From Gammaproteobacteria bacterium (GTDB taxonomy: Bacteria > Pseudomonadota > Gammaproteobacteria > Acidithiobacillales > Acidithiobacillaceae): a stretch of 64,000 nucleotides of DNA. Under the pieces are notes generated by a model, which saw nothing but the letters and a program-made list of their open reading frames with translations, was not told the DNA's origin and did no database searches. The translations under genes were made by a program, and so were the position numbers. The DNA lies in assembly GCA_023381645.1 (NCBI GenBank), contig JAMCRJ010000089.1, forward strand, positions 12,973 to 76,972, given 5' to 3'. Of this stretch, positions 8,813 to 17,210 are shown piece after piece (position 1 is the first letter of the stretch; each line of letters opens with the position of its first letter).

Positions 8813-9970
8813 ATGAACCCCACCCTGATACCACCGTCGTCGTATTCGCTCTACGTGCATCTGCCTTGGTGCAAGGCCAAGTGCCCCTATTGCGATTTCA
8901 ATTCCCACGCGGCCGACCGCATCCCGGCGGAACGCTATCTGGCCGCATTGATCGCCGATCTGGACCGCGAACTGCCGCGCATCTGGGGACGCCGTGTGCA
9001 GACTGTTTTTATCGGTGGCGGTACCCCCAGCCTCTTTCCACCAGAAATCATCGACCGCCTGATCTCGGCGATCCGCGCCCGCCTGCGACCGCACTCCCGG
9101 GTGGAAATCACCCTGGAGGCCAACCCGGGAGCGATAGAGGCTGCCTCGTTCCGCGCCTTCCGGGACGTGGGCATCACCCGGCTCTCGTTAGGCATCCAGT
9201 CTTTCAATGACGATGCTCTGCAACGCCTCGGGCGTATCCATGATGCGGCCGCAGCCCACCGGGCCGTGGAGCTCGCCATCGCGGCTGAATTCGAGAGCTA
9301 TAATCTTGATCTCATTCTTGCCCTGCCGGGGCAGGATCTCGCCGCAGCACAGGCCGATCTGCGCGCGGCGTTGGACTATGCGCCCCCTCATCTGTCCCTC
9401 TATCAACTCACGCTGGAAGCCGGAACCCCATTTTCAACCCATCCACCCGCCGATCTGCCAGACAGCGACCAAGCCGCCGACATGGAAGATATCCTGCGCC
9501 GGCAACTCCGGGAGGCCGGCATGGAGCGCTACGAAATATCCGCCCATGCTCGGCCCGGTCATCGCTGCCAGCACAACCGCAACTACTGGCTTTATGGTGA
9601 CTATATCGGCATCGGCGCTGGAGCGCACGGCAAAATCACCCTTCCCGAAGGCATCTGGCGCAGCCGCAAACCCAGCCGCCCCGAAAGTTATATGGACGAT
9701 GCGCTCAGTGGTCTCGGCATCCTCGGCGACTGGGAGCCAATTTTATCCGCCGACAGGCCCTTCGAGTTCATGCTCAACGCGTTGCGCCTGACCGATGGCT
9801 TCCCGGTAGCGATCTTCCCGGAACGGACCGGCCTGTCTCTGCAGCTCCTTCAACCGCAACTCCGCCGGGCCGAACGCGACGGGCTGGTGGTCATGGAAGA
9901 TGGTATCCTGCGGCCCACAGCGCTCGGGCTCAACTTCTATAATGACCTCTGCGTGCGTTTCGTACCGTGA
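8813..9970 (+). CDS. hemW: HemW-type radical SAM protein (heme chaperone)
   Basis: A 385-residue radical SAM enzyme. The cluster motif is CKAKCPYC (C-x3-C-x2-C) in YVHLPWCKAKCPYCDF, and the family segments FIGGGTPSLF, SLGIQSFND, NLDLILALPGQ and NYWLYGDYIGIGAGAHG follow. HemW proteins were long misnamed oxygen-independent coproporphyrinogen oxidase; they bind and transfer heme. The cysteine spacing and the C-terminal HemN-like wing fit HemW rather than HemN. In many proteobacteria the gene follows rdgB/rph, which are close by here. Confidence 0.93.
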   Translation: MNPTLIPPSSYSLYVHLPWCKAKCPYCDFNSHAADRIPAERYLAALIADLDRELPRIWGRRVQTVFIGGGTPSLFPPEIIDRLISAIRARLRPHSRVEITLEANPGAIEAASFRAFRDVGITRLSLGIQSFNDDALQRLGRIHDAAAAHRAVELAIAAEFESYNLDLILALPGQDLAAAQADLRAALDYAPPHLSLYQLTLEAGTPFSTHPPADLPDSDQAADMEDILRRQLREAGMERYEISAHARPGHRCQHNRNYWLYGDYIGIGAGAHGKITLPEGIWRSRKPSRPESYMDDALSGLGILGDWEPILSADRPFEFMLNALRLTDGFPVAIFPERTGLSLQLLQPQLRRAERDGLVVMEDGILRPTALGLNFYNDLCVRFVP

Positions 9971-9984
9971 TAACAGCACCTCAC

Positions 9985-10296
9985 TCAGTCCCGTCCTGCC
10001 ATCCTGGCTTCGTGGCCGACGATCGAGCCTTCGCTGAACAAATACGCATGCAATTCCTTATCCAGACGCGGTATTTTGCGGCGCAGCCACTCGAGGACCA
10101 TAGCGGCATGTTCAATTTCTTCATCCCGGTTGTGTTCCAGCACCTGCCTGAGAATAGGATCGGTGCAGGCATCAGCGCGCTGCTGGTACCAGTCAACCGC
10201 CTCAAACTCCTCCATGAGCGAAGAAATGGCTCGGTGGATATCCATGGTTTCGAGAGACAGAGACTCGGGGGATTCATGCAACGCTTCATGTGCCAT
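9985..10296 (-). CDS. EncFtn-like (encapsulated-ferritin family) iron-binding protein without an encapsulin-targeting tail
   Basis: A 103-residue two-helix ferritin-like protein. The key stretch SLMEEFEAVDWYQQRADA followed by LEHNRDEEIEHAAMVLEWLR matches the EncFtn family described from Rhodospirillum rubrum, with the Glu and E-x-x-H ligands of the ferroxidase centre formed across a dimer. EncFtn genes are normally next to an encapsulin shell gene and carry a C-terminal targeting peptide. Here the protein stops soon after the YLFSEGSI segment and no encapsulin lies nearby. AAGGAG lies before the ATG at 10296. It diverges from the pseudouridine synthase with a 23-bp gap. Confidence 0.82.
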   Translation of the reverse strand: MAHEALHESPESLSLETMDIHRAISSLMEEFEAVDWYQQRADACTDPILRQVLEHNRDEEIEHAAMVLEWLRRKIPRLDKELHAYLFSEGSIVGHEARMAGRD

Positions 10297-10319
10297 GATC
10301 GACTCCTTCGGGCGGTCTG

Positions 10320-11114
10320 GTGAAACATCCTTCAGATGATAGTCCAAAGTTTGGGCAAGACCAAAGTGCCCCCCGCTTTGGGCTGGCCCGCATCCTGTCC
10401 AAAACGGGGGTGTGTTCCCGGACCGTTGCGGTGGAATGGATTCGTGCCGGGCGGGTTGAGGTAGACGGTCGCCGGATCCTCGATCCCGAGGCACGCTTCC
10501 CCCTGTCCAGCCCCGGTATCCGGGTCGATGGTCTTGACGTCACCGCCAGCACCCGCCAGGTTTTGCTGCTACACAAGCCGCGCGGCATTCTTACTACTCA
10601 CCGGGATGAAAGAGGACGTGCCACCGTATACGACCTGCTGCCCGGGAGTCCATGGCTGGCACCCGTCGGACGCCTGGATCAGGCCAGCTCCGGCCTGCTG
10701 CTTTTCAGCAACGATCCACACTGGGCGCAACGACTGCTGGATCCGGATCAGCATGTGGCCAAGACCTATCATGTACAGATTCGTCCGCCCCTCTCTACCG
10801 GCACTGCAGCCCAACTCGCGGCTGGCTCCGTGCTCGACGGTGAACCGTGCCTGCCGATGCAGATCAGGGAGTTACGCTGCGGTGGCAAAACCCAATGGCT
10901 GGAGTTTATTTTGCAGGAAGGGCGCAACCGCCAGATTCGGCGCCTCCTTGCCGCCTGTGATAGGGAAGTATTGCGACTGATTCGCGTAGCGGTGGGAAAT
11001 CTGCCTCTCGGCGAACTGCGGGCCGGCGAATGGCGCTGGTTGCGTAGTGATGAAGAAGAGTTGCTACGTCAGACGCCCACGCTCCGTGATACCCCCTACC
11101 TGCCGCCGGAATGA
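10320..11114 (+). CDS. pseudouridine synthase, RsuA/RluB/E/F family
   Basis: Isomerises a uridine in rRNA to pseudouridine. The 264-residue protein has an N-terminal S4 RNA-binding domain (FGLARILSKTGVCSRTVAVE ... AGRVEVDG, about residues 20-65) and the catalytic domain with the family motif VGRLDQASSGLLLFSND, in which D is catalytic. Later come KTYHVQI and EGRNRQIRRLLAACDREV. The start is GTG, required to include the whole S4 domain. Which rRNA position it modifies cannot be told from sequence alone. Confidence 0.9.
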   Translation: MKHPSDDSPKFGQDQSAPRFGLARILSKTGVCSRTVAVEWIRAGRVEVDGRRILDPEARFPLSSPGIRVDGLDVTASTRQVLLLHKPRGILTTHRDERGRATVYDLLPGSPWLAPVGRLDQASSGLLLFSNDPHWAQRLLDPDQHVAKTYHVQIRPPLSTGTAAQLAAGSVLDGEPCLPMQIRELRCGGKTQWLEFILQEGRNRQIRRLLAACDREVLRLIRVAVGNLPLGELRAGEWRWLRSDEEELLRQTPTLRDTPYLPPE

Positions 11115-11229
11115 TCCTAACCTAACCTTGTGGCGCAGAGGCCTCCCTATATTAGATATCTATGGTATTCACATATCAATAGAATTAATATATGTTAGAT
11201 ATGCCTTATTTACTGATGAGGACGATGCT

Positions 11230-11388
11230 ATGGAACAGGAAATGGAACAGGAATTCGAGCTCATCTCCCTAATTTATCAGCTTGAAGAAGCAGGATGCTG
11301 CTTTGCCGGTGTCACTGACGAGCAACTTCAACAGGCATTTTCAGACGGCCGGGACCTGCGGAATCTGGCCGTGTTGCCTGCCGCTTGA
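11230..11388 (+). CDS. small hypothetical acidic protein (52 aa)
   Basis: A short reading frame starting MEQEMEQEFELISLIYQ and ending LRNLAVLPAA. It is not recognised. It has a GAGGA site 7 bp before the ATG, is rich in Glu and Gln, and contains a CC pair (EAGCCFAGV). It is followed within 20 bp by a strong intrinsic terminator and is preceded by an AT-rich stretch (11145-11210), so it looks like an independently expressed small gene. Confidence 0.55.
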   Translation: MEQEMEQEFELISLIYQLEEAGCCFAGVTDEQLQQAFSDGRDLRNLAVLPAA

Positions 11389-11407
11389 GCGTCTACTGCC
11401 TTGACCG

Positions 11408-11430
11408 GCCGGCCTACGGGCCGGCTTTTT
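11408..11430 (+). terminator. intrinsic terminator after the 52-aa gene
   Basis: The 7-bp GC stem GCCGGCC/GGCCGGC with a TACG loop is followed by five T residues. It separates the small gene and the pseudouridine synthase from the efflux gene downstream. Confidence 0.85.
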
Positions 11431-11471
11431 CATGACGACGGGATGGTGTCTCACGCGATGAAGCCACGGGC

Positions 11472-11515
11472 TTGCCAGACCGTGGCACCCACCTTATAGT
11501 GACCGAACGGTCGGT
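11472..11515 (+). promoter_or_regulatory. promoter and TetR-type operator of the DHA2 efflux gene
   Basis: TTGCCA (11472-11477), 17 bp and TATAGT (11495-11500) form a good sigma70 promoter. Directly downstream, covering the expected start of transcription, is ACCGAACGGTCGGT (11502-11515) with the inverted arms ACCGA/TCGGT typical of TetR-family operators. Almost the same sequence occurs in the promoter of the nodT-mfp-RND operon (59418-59431). Repression by an unlinked TetR-like protein is inferred. Confidence 0.7.
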
Positions 11516-11606
11516 ATCCGGGCTGGCGCATTCGTCGGGCCGGCGTCGGCGTGCGCAAAGCGGATCGGTACCTGAAGGACCATCCGCCCCAGAGAGGAGC
11601 CCATCC

Positions 11607-13142
11607 GTGGCACAAGAGAGCCCGGCTTCACGTCTTACCATTACGGTCGCGGTCATGCTGGCGGTAGTCATGCAGGTGCTCGACCTGACTATTGTCAATG
11701 TAGCGCTGACCTACATGCGCGGCTCCCTGCATGCCAACAGCGATCAGATCACCTGGGTGCTCACCAGTTACATGGTCGCCAATGTGATTGTCCTGCCCCT
11801 CACCGGGTTACTGGTGGAACGCTATGGTCAACGCACCATCATGCTTTGGAGTGTGGTCGGCTTTGTGATTTCTTCCGTGCTCTGCGGGCAGTCCCATGGT
11901 CTGGTGGAAATCGTGCTCTGGCGTTTCCTGCAAGGCATTTTTGGTGCTTCTCTGGCCCCCGTAGGGCAAACCATCATGCTCGGCGCCTACCCGTCCGACA
12001 AGCGTGGCCAGGCCATGGCCATTCTCGGCATGGGCATCATGCTGGGTCCGATCCTGGGTCCTACCCTGGGCGGCTATCTGACGGACACGCTCAGTTGGCG
12101 CTGGGTGTTCTATGTGAATATTCCCTTTGGTATCATCGCTTACCTGCTCATGCGGACCATTCCCGACGGCGGCAAGAGCACCACTCCCCGTCCAGTGGAC
12201 TGGACAGGCTTCGCGCTGATGGCCGTAGGGCTGGGCAGCCTTCAAGGCATGCTGAGCCTGGGTGATCAGTATAACTGGTTCAGTTCGCGGACCATCATCA
12301 TCCTGACCATCTGCGCCATTTTAGGTATGCTTTTTTTCGTCTGGCGCTCTCTGAGCACACCCTATCCCGTAGTGGATTTGCGTCTGCTCAAAGATCGGAA
12401 TCTGTCCATCGGCAGCATGGGGATCGGCATATTCGGTCTCGCCCTCTTCGGAACCATGGTGATTCTGCCTATCATGCTGGAGGGTCTGATGCGCTATGAG
12501 GCATTTACTGCGGGACTAGTGATGGCACCGCAGGGTATCGGTGCCATGATCGCTATGATGTTCGCGGGGCGCATGCTGGGGCGTGGCGTCAATCCACGCA
12601 ATATCGTGTTGGTGGGCATCGTTTTCGGAGCATTCGGCACTTATCTCACCACCCTCTACAATCTGGATATCAGCATGGCCTGGGTGATCTGGCCCAGTTT
12701 CATTCGCGGTATCGGATTTGGCCTGGTGACAATCCCGCTCTTCACCCTGGCTTTTACGACCCTCAAAAAAGCCCAACAGGCGGAGGGCTCGGGCATTTTC
12801 AACCTGATGCGGACCCTGGGCGGAAGCATCGGTATCGCCATCGTTTCGACGGTGGTGACTCAGGAAACACAGGCTGGCTGGAATCAGATGGGAGGGGTCA
12901 TCAATCCGTTCAATCCAGCTTTTCACCGGTATCTTACGGCAGCAGGCCTGACTCCGGGGCCGACGACCTGGCAGGTACTGGGTAACGTCGTCGTTTATGA
13001 CCAAGCGAACATGCGCGGAACGCTGGATGCCTTTATGCTGGTTTTTTATGGCTTTCTGGTTTTGATTCCGCTGATCATGTTCCTGAAGAAACCACCCGGC
13101 AGCTCAGCAAGCGTGGCGCAGGTAGCGCACTTCGGCGAATAA
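11607..13142 (+). CDS. DHA2-family (EmrB/QacA type) multidrug MFS transporter
   Basis: A 511-residue inner-membrane drug:proton antiporter of the 14-helix DHA2 group. Visible are the motif VMQVLDLTIVNVAL in the first helix, NSDQITWVLTSYMVAN, the motif A-like loop GLLVERYGQRT, and motif C-like GIMLGPILGPTLGGYLTD. The GTG at 11607 is preceded by GAGAGGAG at the right distance; the open frame extends 45 codons further upstream but that part covers the promoter and operator. No membrane-fusion partner is adjacent. It ends 10 bp before the converging D,D-peptidase gene. Confidence 0.9.
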   Translation: MAQESPASRLTITVAVMLAVVMQVLDLTIVNVALTYMRGSLHANSDQITWVLTSYMVANVIVLPLTGLLVERYGQRTIMLWSVVGFVISSVLCGQSHGLVEIVLWRFLQGIFGASLAPVGQTIMLGAYPSDKRGQAMAILGMGIMLGPILGPTLGGYLTDTLSWRWVFYVNIPFGIIAYLLMRTIPDGGKSTTPRPVDWTGFALMAVGLGSLQGMLSLGDQYNWFSSRTIIILTICAILGMLFFVWRSLSTPYPVVDLRLLKDRNLSIGSMGIGIFGLALFGTMVILPIMLEGLMRYEAFTAGLVMAPQGIGAMIAMMFAGRMLGRGVNPRNIVLVGIVFGAFGTYLTTLYNLDISMAWVIWPSFIRGIGFGLVTIPLFTLAFTTLKKAQQAEGSGIFNLMRTLGGSIGIAIVSTVVTQETQAGWNQMGGVINPFNPAFHRYLTAAGLTPGPTTWQVLGNVVVYDQANMRGTLDAFMLVFYGFLVLIPLIMFLKKPPGSSASVAQVAHFGE

Positions 13143-13151
13143 AGGCCGGGT

Positions 13152-14105
13152 TCACCGGGCCGAGGTTCGCTCCAGATGCGGTACCGAAGGCAGCCAGAGG
13201 GTGCGGGCGAAACCCCAGTCCAGCAACTTGAGGCTCTGCCAGGAAGCCCGCCAGAACCCGCGGCCTTCGTCACGGAAAGATGGTACGCCGAGAATCACGG
13301 CGATCAGCCTGATACCATTCTGCGTGCCCGTAGCGACAAGGCAATGCCCTGCGGCGTCGGTATAGCCACTTTTCATGCCGGTGATAAAGGGCACGCGTCC
13401 CACCAGCAAATTGGGATTGGGGCTGGTGATGCCTGCGTAAGTGAAGTTTTCGTGCCTGAAAAAGGGCATGAACTGTGGAAACTGGGTCATGAGCGTGCGG
13501 GCGAGGACAGCTACATCGTAAGGACTGGCCATGTTGTTGGGATGCGGCAACCCATCGGGATCATGGAAGGTGGTGGAAAGCATCCCGATCTTGCGCGCCG
13601 TCCGGTTCATCTCGGCAACAAAGGCAGGCACACCGCCGGCTACCAGATGCGCCGCCTCCACGGCGGCGTCGTTGCCGGACGGCACAGTCATCCCAAGGAT
13701 CAGTTGTGCAATGGAAAAAGGTAGGCCAGGATGCATAAACATGCTAGACCCCCCCGTCTGCAGCGCCGCCCGGCAGGGCACAAAGTGCTGGTTCAGCTGC
13801 AGATGACCGCTGTCGATATCCTTGAAGAGCAGATACAACGTCATCAGCTTGGTAATGCTGGCGATGGCGTAGGGCCGATAGGCATTTTTGGTGGCGATGA
13901 TCGCGCCGGTATCGGCATTCATCAGAATGAATGCCCGCGCATCTATGGTAGGCAGCCCGCTGGTTCCGGCCTGGGCAGGTGGCATACAACACAGCAGCAT
14001 TGTAGCGCACAAAAGCACGTAGGGGAGCCACAAGTGCATCGGCGGCAGGCGTTTCGCGGTGGTGCGTCCGGATGATGTGTCAGGTGCAGAAATGGAGGCC
14101 AGCAT
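13152..14105 (-). CDS. D-alanyl-D-alanine carboxypeptidase/endopeptidase (PBP5/PBP7 type)
   Basis: A serine peptidase of the S11 family that trims peptidoglycan cross-links in the periplasm. The catalytic SxxK is S83-ITK86, followed by SGN (about 143-145) and a KSG variant of the KTG motif (GMKSGYTDAAG). A hydrophobic signal sequence with a probable AQA cleavage site ends at about residue 46. The short length, with no C-terminal beta domain, resembles PbpG (PBP7) more than DacA. The ATG at 14105 has GAGGTG 8 bp upstream; an internal ATG at residue 23 would give a more ordinary signal peptide. Confidence 0.85.
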   Translation of the reverse strand: MLASISAPDTSSGRTTAKRLPPMHLWLPYVLLCATMLLCCMPPAQAGTSGLPTIDARAFILMNADTGAIIATKNAYRPYAIASITKLMTLYLLFKDIDSGHLQLNQHFVPCRAALQTGGSSMFMHPGLPFSIAQLILGMTVPSGNDAAVEAAHLVAGGVPAFVAEMNRTARKIGMLSTTFHDPDGLPHPNNMASPYDVAVLARTLMTQFPQFMPFFRHENFTYAGITSPNPNLLVGRVPFITGMKSGYTDAAGHCLVATGTQNGIRLIAVILGVPSFRDEGRGFWRASWQSLKLLDWGFARTLWLPSVPHLERTSAR

Positions 14106-14272
14106 GGGAATAACACCTCACCGCTCGTCTGTATCAGGTTCAAGTAACTTCTCAGGATGCTTTGATAGTAGTCTATTTTTTTATGGTTGCCTACAGAGTA
14201 GTATTCTGTATAGGGATACCGTTCGCAACCTTTTTATGGAAGCTCGTCCGCAATGGATATAGACTGGTCGGT

Positions 14273-15034
14273 ATGTTGACGCACGCTTCCCTCTCCTACG
14301 CCACGCTGATCCAAAATCCATTGCTCTGGGCCATCGCCGCGGGGATTATTCTGGTCGCCTTTTATGTCCGCGCAGTGATCGGCTTTGGCTCCGGGTTGAT
14401 TTCGGTGGCTTTGCTGACACTTATTTTCCCCATCAAAGAAGTAGTACCCGTGGTGCTGCTGCTGGACCTGCTCGGTTCCGTGCTGCTCGGAGCTTATGAC
14501 TTTCGGGAAATGCGCTGGCCGGAGTTGCGCTGGCTGATTCCGGGCAGCGTGATCGGGCTGGCCGTCGGATCCTTTGTTCTCGCCGATACCAATGCCCAGA
14601 ATCTTACCCGTTTTCTCGGCGTGTTCATTCTCGCCTACGTGGTCTACGCGCTGGTCATGAAGCCAGAGCGACTACCACTGGCCGCCTTGCCCTGGGGAAT
14701 GCCGCTGGGCATTTTCGGTGGCGTGGTGGGCAGTTTGTATGGCGGTGGCGGCCCACCCATTGTCGCCTACCTGCAAATGCGCCATCTCGACAAGCGCGCC
14801 TTTCGCGCCACGTTTCAGGGCATCGCCCTCACGGACAACATTCTGCGGGCCTTTATGTACATAGCGCTGGCCCTGCTGACCTGGCAACTGACGGTGGGTT
14901 TTCTCCTGCTGATTCCACCGGTACTGCTCGGTTTATGGACAGGTAATCGCTTGCATCTGCGCATCAATCAAAGGGCTTTTCTCATGGGCACCCTCGCGGT
15001 ACTCGCGGTGGTCGGTTTGAAATATCTCATCTGA
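14273..15034 (+). CDS. TSUP (TauE/SafE) family membrane permease
   Basis: A 253-residue protein with about eight hydrophobic segments in the two-repeat TSUP pattern: YVRAVIGFGSGLISVALL in the first half and GVVGSLYGGGGPPIVAYL in the second. TSUP proteins move sulfite, sulfonates or related anions, which would fit a sulfur oxidiser, but the substrate is not known here. The ATG at 14273 was chosen. A longer frame begins with TTG at 14162 and would add 37 residues with an extra hydrophobic segment. The methyltransferase gene follows after 15 bp, so they are probably co-transcribed. Confidence 0.82.
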   Translation: MLTHASLSYATLIQNPLLWAIAAGIILVAFYVRAVIGFGSGLISVALLTLIFPIKEVVPVVLLLDLLGSVLLGAYDFREMRWPELRWLIPGSVIGLAVGSFVLADTNAQNLTRFLGVFILAYVVYALVMKPERLPLAALPWGMPLGIFGGVVGSLYGGGGPPIVAYLQMRHLDKRAFRATFQGIALTDNILRAFMYIALALLTWQLTVGFLLLIPPVLLGLWTGNRLHLRINQRAFLMGTLAVLAVVGLKYLI

Positions 15035-15049
15035 ACGAGGGAGTGTGAC

Positions 15050-16057
15050 ATGGCTTTACGCAGCATGGATGAACTTCGGCAGCAGGCTCAGGGTGCATTA
15101 TCCCTGAACATCGCTTTTGTTGGCGTCGTCAACGGGCTTTTTAGCACCCTCCGTGCCCTGGGCACCGCGGACAGCGCAGCGCTGGCGGCCGCTGCCGGAA
15201 TGGATGCCGGCTACGTGCTGCGCTGGTGCGATGCCGCCTATGCCTTTGGTTGGCTGGAACTGACCGACAATGAGCAATGGCGGCTGAGTGAGGATGGCGA
15301 CAGCATGCGCCCGGAAGCCAAAAACAGCCGCGTGGGCGTAGCGGTGGGTGCCGTGCTTTCTGCACATATGGCGGAGCGGGCGGCGGGTCTCATGCGCACG
15401 GGTGAGCGTCCCGGTGAAAAGGTGCTGACCGAACGCGAAACCATTCTGCCCTGGTTCGGGCTGATGCTGGAGAACAATTTTCGCAAGACGTTCGAAGAGA
15501 AAATCTGCCCGGCCGTCCCCATCTTTGCCGAAGTCGATGCACGCGGTGGGCTGGCAGTGGACCTGGGCTGCGGCAATGGCTGGTATTTGCGGGCTCTCGC
15601 CGCACGCTGCGGACATCTGCACGGTCTGGGGCTGGATGGTTTCGCCGAAAACATCCGCCAGGCTACGGAAAAAGCCCAAAGCGAGGGTGTTGCGGATCGC
15701 CTGCATTTTGATGAAGGCGATATTCATCAGTTTTCCCTGCCAGAGCCCGCTGACCTCATCGCCATGAATCGCGCCCTGCATCATGTCTGGGAAAACCGTG
15801 GTGAGATTTTTCAACGACTGCACGCCAGCCTGAAACCCGAAGGCGCCATCGTCATCTGGGAACCGGCCTGGCCCGACGATCACCGCGTGCTGCGTGAGCC
15901 GCAGCTACGCGGTATGGCCTTTCAAAATCTGACCGAGCATGTGCAGGGCAACCATTTCCTGCATCCGGAGGAAATTGCCGCAGCCCTCAGCGAGGCCGGC
16001 CTCAAGCCGGAGATTTTTCCCTTCGGCAGCGATGTCGTGGTGGTGGGCCGGGTGTAA
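15050..16057 (+). CDS. class I SAM-dependent methyltransferase with N-terminal winged helix
   Basis: A 335-residue protein. Residues 10-90 form a winged-helix/dimerisation region like those of O-methyltransferases, and residues 165-270 the Rossmann-type methyltransferase with motif I LAVDLGCGNGWYLRALA, the acidic LGLDGF and motif IV-like LIAMNRALHHVWENR. The substrate is not recognisable. A GAGG-containing site lies 7 bp before the ATG. It follows the TSUP permease closely and is the last gene before tRNA-Ala. Confidence 0.8.
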   Translation: MALRSMDELRQQAQGALSLNIAFVGVVNGLFSTLRALGTADSAALAAAAGMDAGYVLRWCDAAYAFGWLELTDNEQWRLSEDGDSMRPEAKNSRVGVAVGAVLSAHMAERAAGLMRTGERPGEKVLTERETILPWFGLMLENNFRKTFEEKICPAVPIFAEVDARGGLAVDLGCGNGWYLRALAARCGHLHGLGLDGFAENIRQATEKAQSEGVADRLHFDEGDIHQFSLPEPADLIAMNRALHHVWENRGEIFQRLHASLKPEGAIVIWEPAWPDDHRVLREPQLRGMAFQNLTEHVQGNHFLHPEEIAAALSEAGLKPEIFPFGSDVVVVGRV

Positions 16058-16089
16058 GGCTCCGCATTTCCAGCACCGTGTGCCGCCCA

Positions 16090-16118
16090 TTGCATTACGG
16101 GGGAGTTGCCTTTATCCT
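16090..16118 (+). promoter_or_regulatory. promoter of tRNA-Ala
   Basis: TTGCAT (16090-16095), 17 bp and TATCCT (16113-16118) lie 10 bp before the mature tRNA 5' end. Confidence 0.65.
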
Positions 16119-16128
16119 ACGCGGCAAT

Positions 16129-16204
<76 letters not shown>

Positions 16205-16211
16205 GTACCTT

Positions 16212-16239
16212 AAAGCCCGGACATGCTCCGGGCTTTTTC
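16212..16239 (+). terminator. intrinsic terminator after tRNA-Ala
   Basis: AAAGCCCGG and CCGGGCTTT form a 9-bp stem around a 7-nt loop, followed by a T run. Confidence 0.85.
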
Positions 16240-16460
16240 ATGTCCGCGAAGGGCCAGCAGTGGCGGGGTTTCGCGGGCGGTGCGAATTTCGATGATCACC
16301 GGAAGGTGCCGATTTCGCCCCGCCAGCCACCCGAATTCCTCTCTCCTCTCTGTTTGTGCGCAGGTCGCACTGCGCATCACCCATCGTAACCATGCGGGTT
16401 TCCGGGCGATGGTTTGCACCTGTTTGCGCTTGGCAACCGGGAGAACAAACCGCGGAGACT
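16240..16460. other. intergenic stretch with no supported gene
   Basis: Several open frames cross this stretch on both strands but none has a ribosome site, a recognisable family or a sensible length. Only the GDCCVxC remnant just to the right can be named. Confidence 0.5.
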
Positions 16461-16598
16461 CTATTTGCAGCAGCATTTTCCCGAAACCTGAACGGGCGGA
16501 CAGGGCACCGAGCCGTAAGAGCAGAATACACAGCAGTCGCCGGTTTTGGGCTTGAGCAGGGTATGGCAGGCTTCGCATTCGTAATACCACTGGACTCA
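16461..16598 (-). pseudogene. 5'-truncated GDCCVxC-domain protein remnant
   Basis: Reading leftward from an in-frame TGA (16598-16596) the sequence encodes VQWYYECEACHTLLKPK followed by TGDCCVFCSYGSVPCPP and the tail VSGKCCCK before a TAG stop. This is the C-terminal two thirds of the small GDCCVxC (seleno)protein family, with its intact C-terminus. The N-terminal CPxCG knuckle is absent upstream and there is no start codon after the TGA. The TGA does not fall at the position where selenocysteine occurs in this family, so it is read as decay rather than recoding. Confidence 0.7.
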
Positions 16599-16991
16599 GT
16601 CCAATATTGTCGTCACGAGCGTCACTACCATCACCATAGCCATGATGACAGTGGCCAGATTGGTGCCGGGACGGATGGTGGGCGATGGCTACGTTTTCTG
16701 GCTGCCCTCAGGGGTATGCACAATCTGCGTACCCTGTGGAACGAGAGGGCGTTTGCCAACGGCGGCGCGTGCGAGGTAGGCGTCGAGGGCGGTTGGCTTG
16801 GCGTTCATCGTGGGGCTCAGTGTGGTGATTGACGACGTTCCCATGAACGCGCTGTTCTACAGGAAAGCCAAGCTATTTCTGATGCAGTTCGCATCAGGCA
16901 CTACCCCGGATAGGCCGGACCTGATAGATTGCAACCTTTGCCACTGAAGCCGACTTTATGCGACTCGACCAACCCTCACTGGAGCGCTTCC
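16599..16991. other. intergenic stretch, mostly unassigned
   Basis: A 39-codon minus-strand frame (about 16808 to 16692), starting MNAKPTALDAYLARAA, is the only part that looks protein-like; it is not recognised and may be another fragment. The rest shows no supported feature. Confidence 0.4.
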
Positions 16992-17189
16992 ATGACTGAA
17001 CCATGGGTGTCTGTGGAGCAGATTGCCGAGCACCTTGGTGTGACGCGCGACTCTATCTACCGATGGATCGACCGCAAGGCCCTTCCCGCCCACAGAATCG
17101 GGCGGCTATGGAAATTCAAGGTTTCAGAGGTCGACGACTGGGTGCGTCGAGGCGGGGCGCAGGAAGACAGCGCCGACAAAGGCAGATAG
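16992..17189 (+). CDS. excisionase-like helix-turn-helix DNA-binding protein (65 aa)
   Basis: A small HTH_17/excisionase-type domain: PWVSVEQIAEHLGVTRDSIY, then RWIDRKALPAHRIGRLWKFK and a basic C-terminal tail. Such proteins bind DNA through a MerR-like winged helix and serve as excisionases or as specificity partners of methylases and nucleases. GGAG lies 7 bp before the ATG. It heads a plus-strand run with decayed PLD/DprA-like genes and the AlbA_2 gene. In many genomes a protein of this kind precedes restriction or helicase genes, so it may be the surviving first gene of a lost defence operon. Confidence 0.75.
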   Translation: MTEPWVSVEQIAEHLGVTRDSIYRWIDRKALPAHRIGRLWKFKVSEVDDWVRRGGAQEDSADKGR

Positions 17190-17210
17190 TTACAGCGCAG
17201 GGGAGGCGCG

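Noticed and set aside
16596..16598. Possible selenocysteine TGA in the GDCCVxC gene
   Set aside because: In this family the Sec position is in the GDCC motif, which here has normal Cys codons; the upstream sequence does not match the family, so the TGA is a sign of decay.
16356..16832. A plus-strand frame with a His-rich stretch
   Set aside because: It covers the GDCCVxC remnant on the opposite strand, has no start signal, and the His cluster is in a non-conserved part.
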